The position numbers and the translations under genes were made by a program. A DNA stretch of 7,847 nt from Desulfobulbaceae bacterium (lineage in GTDB: Bacteria > Desulfobacterota > Desulfobulbia > Desulfobulbales > Desulfobulbaceae): assembly GCA_011322715.1 (NCBI GenBank), contig DRLX01000535.1:1-7847 (forward strand), in the 5' to 3' direction. The notes under the pieces were generated by a model, which was given only the letters and a program-made list of their open reading frames with translations, ran no database searches and had not been told where the DNA came from. Positions 5,420 through 7,847 of this stretch are shown here, piece by piece (position 1 is the stretch's first letter; each line of letters starts with the position of its first letter).

Positions 5420-6921
5420 TTGAAGGTGCCGTGAAGGTCCGCAATAAAGAGTTTTTTCCCCTGCGGGATATTCCCTGTCTGCCCTTGCATAAATTTCAGG
5501 TGGCTCTCTCCACCGGCCTGGCCGCCGGACTCTTTCTTGCCGCACTGCCGAAACTGTATGGAAGGGTGGGGAAGAAGGAGGTCATTGCGGTCCTTCGTCA
5601 CGATCAACGCAGACGCTTGTATCTGCTGCGGACCGAAATCCCATCCCAGTGGCGATCCCTGGCAAAAGAATTTCCCCAGGTAGCTCCCTTTGAGCGTGAG
5701 CTGGCCGAAGAAAGCGGCTGTACACTCCAGGGGCATCCGCAGCCTGCCCCGCTTAGATACCTGCCTCAAACGGGCACGGCAGCCGACGAGGCCGGCCGTT
5801 ATATCGGCAGCCAGTCTTTTCTGCAGGCTGAAGGTGAAGAGATGCACGAGGTAGCGGTGGGGCCCGTGCATGCCGGGATCATCGAGCCCGGACATTTTCG
5901 TTTTCTCTGTCATGGCGAGACGGTTTTTCACCTGGAAATTGCACTTGGCTTTCAGCATCGGGGCATTGAAGCGGCCCTGCGCGACAGGATACCGGACCAG
6001 AGGACGTTGATGCTGATGGAAACCCTGGCCGGAGATACGACCATAGGACACAGCCTGGCCCATTGTCAGGCACTGGAGGCCCTGGCTGGTATTGGAGTGC
6101 CTGAGCGTGCCATGGATATACGTGCCATTGCCCTGGAGTTGGAACGGATTGCCAACCATGTTGGTGATCTTGGGGCCATGGCCATGGATGTGGGCTATGC
6201 GCCGACCGCCTCGTTCTGTGGCCGGCTGCGGGGCGCGTTTTTAAATATCACCGCCATGCTCTGCGGGAATCGCTATGGTCGGGGAATTGTTCTTCCCGGC
6301 GGTGTCGGCCATGATCTTGACGATGTACGTATAGGCGCGATGATTGATCAGGTCAAGAAACATTTTATAGATGTCACCGAGGCCGCCACCCTGCTTTGGA
6401 ATACTCCTTCGGTAATGGCCCGTTTTGAGGAAACCGGAACATTGAGCCGCAAGCAGGCAAAGGATCTTGGCATGGTCGGCCCTGCCGCCAGGGCCTGCGG
6501 CAAGGAAATGGATAATCGGGTGGATTTCCCCACCGGCAGTTATCGACGCCATCGTCTGCCTGTTTCGGTCTGGTTTACCGGCGATGTCTATGGCCGAGCC
6601 TTTGTCCGCTGGCTGGAAATTAAACGATCGGTCGCCTTTGTCCTTGCCAGGCTGCAGGACCTGCCGACCCGGGAGGAGCAGACACCACTTGGCAGACTGC
6701 CCGCAGACCAGTGCATCGTCTCCCTGGTGGAGGGATGGCGGGGCTCAATCTGCCATGTGGCGGTGACCGGGCCCGAGGGTGAGATAAGAACATACAAGGT
6801 GGTCGATCCGTCGGTACATAATTGGCCGGGCCTGGCCCTTGCGGTCCGGGGGGAGGGGATTATGGATTTTCCCATCTGTAACAAGAGCTTTAACCTGTCC
6901 TATTGCGGTCATGATCTATAA
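5416..6921 (+). CDS. HyfG-like large subunit without [NiFe] ligands (Ehr-type, NuoC-NuoD fusion)
   Basis: A 501-residue soluble protein of the HycE/HyfG/NuoCD family. Residues about 20-125 form a NuoC-like domain (FPQVAPFERELAEES, then GHPQPAPLRY); about 140-501 form the NuoD/large-subunit domain (GPVHAGIIEPGHFRF at 149-163, FQHRGIE, GVPERAMDIRAIALELERI at 227-245, GGVGHD, NVGPMVRASG-like MVGPAARACG at 353-362). The family's active-site cysteines are missing: the first CxxC region reads METLAGDTTIGHS (201-213), placing Ala205 and Thr208 at the ligand positions, and the C-terminal DPCxxC region reads KSFNLSYCGHDL, leaving one displaced Cys497. The protein ends there, so there is no C-terminal peptide for a maturation protease to remove. 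The quinone-site His and Tyr of Nqo4 also appear replaced (Ile156, Gly206, by-eye alignment). It therefore cannot be a standard hydrogenase; the Ehr group is the best assignment, with unknown substrate. Confidence 0.9.
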   Translation: MIEGAVKVRNKEFFPLRDIPCLPLHKFQVALSTGLAAGLFLAALPKLYGRVGKKEVIAVLRHDQRRRLYLLRTEIPSQWRSLAKEFPQVAPFERELAEESGCTLQGHPQPAPLRYLPQTGTAADEAGRYIGSQSFLQAEGEEMHEVAVGPVHAGIIEPGHFRFLCHGETVFHLEIALGFQHRGIEAALRDRIPDQRTLMLMETLAGDTTIGHSLAHCQALEALAGIGVPERAMDIRAIALELERIANHVGDLGAMAMDVGYAPTASFCGRLRGAFLNITAMLCGNRYGRGIVLPGGVGHDLDDVRIGAMIDQVKKHFIDVTEAATLLWNTPSVMARFEETGTLSRKQAKDLGMVGPAARACGKEMDNRVDFPTGSYRRHRLPVSVWFTGDVYGRAFVRWLEIKRSVAFVLARLQDLPTREEQTPLGRLPADQCIVSLVEGWRGSICHVAVTGPEGEIRTYKVVDPSVHNWPGLALAVRGEGIMDFPICNKSFNLSYCGHDL

Positions 6922-6965
6922 TTTTTCCTTTTTGGGTCATTCCATCTCTTTTTTGGGAGAGTCCT
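6922..6965 (+). other. short pyrimidine-rich spacer with ribosome binding site
   Basis: A 44-base gap with three T-runs separates the large-subunit gene from the last gene. GGGAGAG at 6955-6961 is a good Shine-Dalgarno element for the ATG at 6966. No hairpin precedes the T-runs, so I do not call a terminator. Confidence 0.5.
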
Positions 6966-7751
6966 ATGATTCATAGTCTTCTTGCCCGTTATCACCAGGG
7001 CTCCCATACCATCGGCTATCCGCGGGAACCGGCGCCGGAAATGGACGCCCGTTATCAAGGCAGGCCGATAATTGACCAGAAACGTTGTCAAGGTCTGGAA
7101 TGTACCATCTGCCTGGATTGTTGTCCAGGCACTGCTCTTGGAAGAGAGCCGACCGGGCTTCTCTGTATCGACATGGGCCGCTGTCTCTTCTGTGGTGCCT
7201 GCGTGCGCCAATGCCCGCAGAAGGCCCTTTCGTTTGGCCGTGATTTTCGTCTTGCCGCCGGCAGGCGTGATGAGTTGATTGTCAATGGTACGAAACCACC
7301 AGCGGATGTGAGGTTGGATCAGCTTCGCAGAAAGTTGTTTCACCGCTCACTGAAACTGCGGCAGGTGAGCGCTGGTGGCTGTAATGCCTGTGAAGCCGAT
7401 ACCAATGTTCTGGGAACCATCGTTTATGACCTGGGCCGCTTCGGTATCGGTTTTGTGGCCTCGCCACGCCATGCCGACGGTATTCTGGTTACCGGACCGG
7501 TGAGTATCAATATGAAAGAGGCGCTTTTGGCAACCTACAAAGCCGTTCCCGAACCAAAGGTGGTGATCGCTACCGGCGCCTGCGCCATCAGCGGCGGTTT
7601 GTTTCGTGGCCATCCCGAGACCTCGGCCGGTGTCGATGAAATTTTACCGGTGGATCTCTATGTCCCCGGCTGCCCTCCCCATCCCATGACCATCCTTGAA
7701 GGCCTGCTGCAACTTGTGGGTATCGCCCCACGTGACACTTTTCAAGAGTAG
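6966..7751 (+). CDS. ferredoxin-HyfI/NuoB-like small subunit fusion protein
   Basis: A 261-residue protein with two parts. Residues about 35-90 form a bacterial ferredoxin domain for two [4Fe-4S] clusters: first motif C41-x4-C46-x2-C49-x3-C53-Pro, second motif C73-x2-C76-x2-C79-x3-C83-Pro, with extra cysteines at 52 and 67. This corresponds to HyfH/HycF/NuoI. Residues about 128-258 form the NuoB/HycG/HyfI small subunit: GGCNACE (C139, C142), TGACAISGG (C206) and VPGCPPHPM (C236) supply the proximal [4Fe-4S] cluster. The C-x2-C spacing is the hydrogenase type rather than the adjacent Cys-Cys of complex I. HyfH and HyfI are separate proteins in E. coli; here one chain carries the whole iron-sulfur wire. 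It should sit on the membrane arm next to the HyfG-like subunit and deliver electrons to its pocket. All cluster ligands are present. Confidence 0.92.
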   Translation: MIHSLLARYHQGSHTIGYPREPAPEMDARYQGRPIIDQKRCQGLECTICLDCCPGTALGREPTGLLCIDMGRCLFCGACVRQCPQKALSFGRDFRLAAGRRDELIVNGTKPPADVRLDQLRRKLFHRSLKLRQVSAGGCNACEADTNVLGTIVYDLGRFGIGFVASPRHADGILVTGPVSINMKEALLATYKAVPEPKVVIATGACAISGGLFRGHPETSAGVDEILPVDLYVPGCPPHPMTILEGLLQLVGIAPRDTFQE

Positions 7752-7784
7752 CATTTGTTTTCACGCCCTGCCGTCATTATTGTT

Positions 7785-7812
7785 TTGTCTTTTGCCTGCT
7801 GATCAGTATACT
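7785..7812 (+). promoter_or_regulatory. candidate sigma-70-like promoter after the operon
   Basis: TTGTCT at 7785-7790 (four of six matches to TTGACA) and TATACT at 7807-7812 (five of six matches to TATAAT) are separated by 16 bases. A transcript would begin near 7818, just before a possible ATG at 7825. The match is moderate and unsupported by anything else. Confidence 0.25.
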
Positions 7813-7824
7813 TCAAAGAGGTGG

Positions 7825-7847
7825 ATGCACAGCCTTACTGCCTTGAA
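7825..7847 (+). CDS. possible start of the next gene (partial, very short)
   Basis: An ATG at 7825 opens MHSLTAL before the window ends; a GTG at 7821 in another frame opens a different peptide. GAGG at 7818-7821 is only three bases from the ATG, which is closer than ideal. Too little sequence is visible to judge whether either is real. Confidence 0.15.

Larger units (their letters stand above)
7752..7847 (+). other. downstream non-coding stretch to window edge
   Basis: These 96 bases follow the last operon stop. They are T-rich at first, contain the palindrome CTGATCAG at 7799-7806, and show no GC-rich hairpin with a T-run, so no terminator is called. A possible promoter and gene start are described separately. 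Confidence 0.4.

Noticed and set aside
5017..6159. Long minus-strand open frame (380 codons) across the HyfF/HyfG-like junction
   Set aside because: It lies antisense to two well-conserved genes, spans their boundary, and encodes no recognisable domain; it is a by-product of the codon use of the + strand genes.
6964..6976. Perfect 13-base palindrome CTATGATTCATAG over the last gene's start codon
   Set aside because: Six-base arms with a one-base centre are expected about twice by chance in a window of this size, and the one-base loop cannot form an RNA hairpin.
1..7847. CRISPR arrays, tRNA or rRNA genes, insertion sequences
   Set aside because: No regularly spaced repeats, RNA gene hallmarks, transposase or terminal inverted repeats were seen; the operon is compact and uniform in composition.

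Overview
The window carries one co-directional (+ strand) six-gene operon at about 372-7751. It encodes a membrane complex of the complex I / group 4 [NiFe]-hydrogenase superfamily. In order the genes are: a HyfB-like antiporter-type subunit, a HyfC-like (NuoH-type) subunit, a HyfE-like (NuoK-type) subunit, a HyfF-like antiporter-type subunit, a HyfG-like large catalytic-type subunit (NuoC-NuoD type fusion), and a single protein joining a 2x[4Fe-4S] ferredoxin domain to a HyfI/NuoB-like small subunit. Four of the five junctions are ATGA overlaps or carry an ATGA-placed start. The two real gaps (3260-3317 and 6922-6965) are short and pyrimidine-rich.

The key point is that the large subunit is not a working [NiFe] hydrogenase by sequence. 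Both cysteine pairs that hold nickel-iron in HycE/HyfG/EchE are gone: the first pair aligns to Ala205 and Thr208, and the C-terminal DPCxxC region reads NLSYCGHDL and ends the protein. By eye, the quinone-binding His and Tyr of complex I NuoD/Nqo4 are absent too. The iron-sulfur wire leading to this site is kept: two ferredoxin clusters plus a hydrogenase-type CxxC...C...CP proximal cluster. The ion-translocation residues of the membrane arm also look intact. This matches the 'energy-converting hydrogenase related' (Ehr) complexes, an established but functionally unassigned group, whose redox reaction is unknown. I regard this as the biological system of interest in the window.

Layout: 1-121 may hold the tail of an upstream gene (weak evidence). 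122-371 is non-coding and probably holds the operon promoter; it contains two exact TTGACA hexamers but no good -10 partner. 372-7751 is the operon. 7752-7847 is non-coding and has a promoter-like pair close to a possible start of the next gene at the window edge.

Organism: a moderately GC-rich Gram-negative anaerobe. Ehr-type operons are known from Geobacter and other former Deltaproteobacteria (Desulfobacterota), and the gene content and codon choice fit that group, but the sequence contains no taxonomic marker, so this is a low-confidence guess.

Proposed working: electrons from a soluble low-potential carrier (ferredoxin is the usual donor in the family) enter at the ferredoxin domain of the last gene product and pass through the HyfI-like proximal cluster to the modified pocket of the HyfG-like subunit. 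There an unknown substrate is reduced, or the reverse occurs. The HyfC-HyfE-HyfF-HyfB membrane arm couples this to proton or sodium movement. No HyfD, HyfA, NADH-oxidising module, formate dehydrogenase, hydrogenase maturation gene or HycI-type protease is seen in the window.
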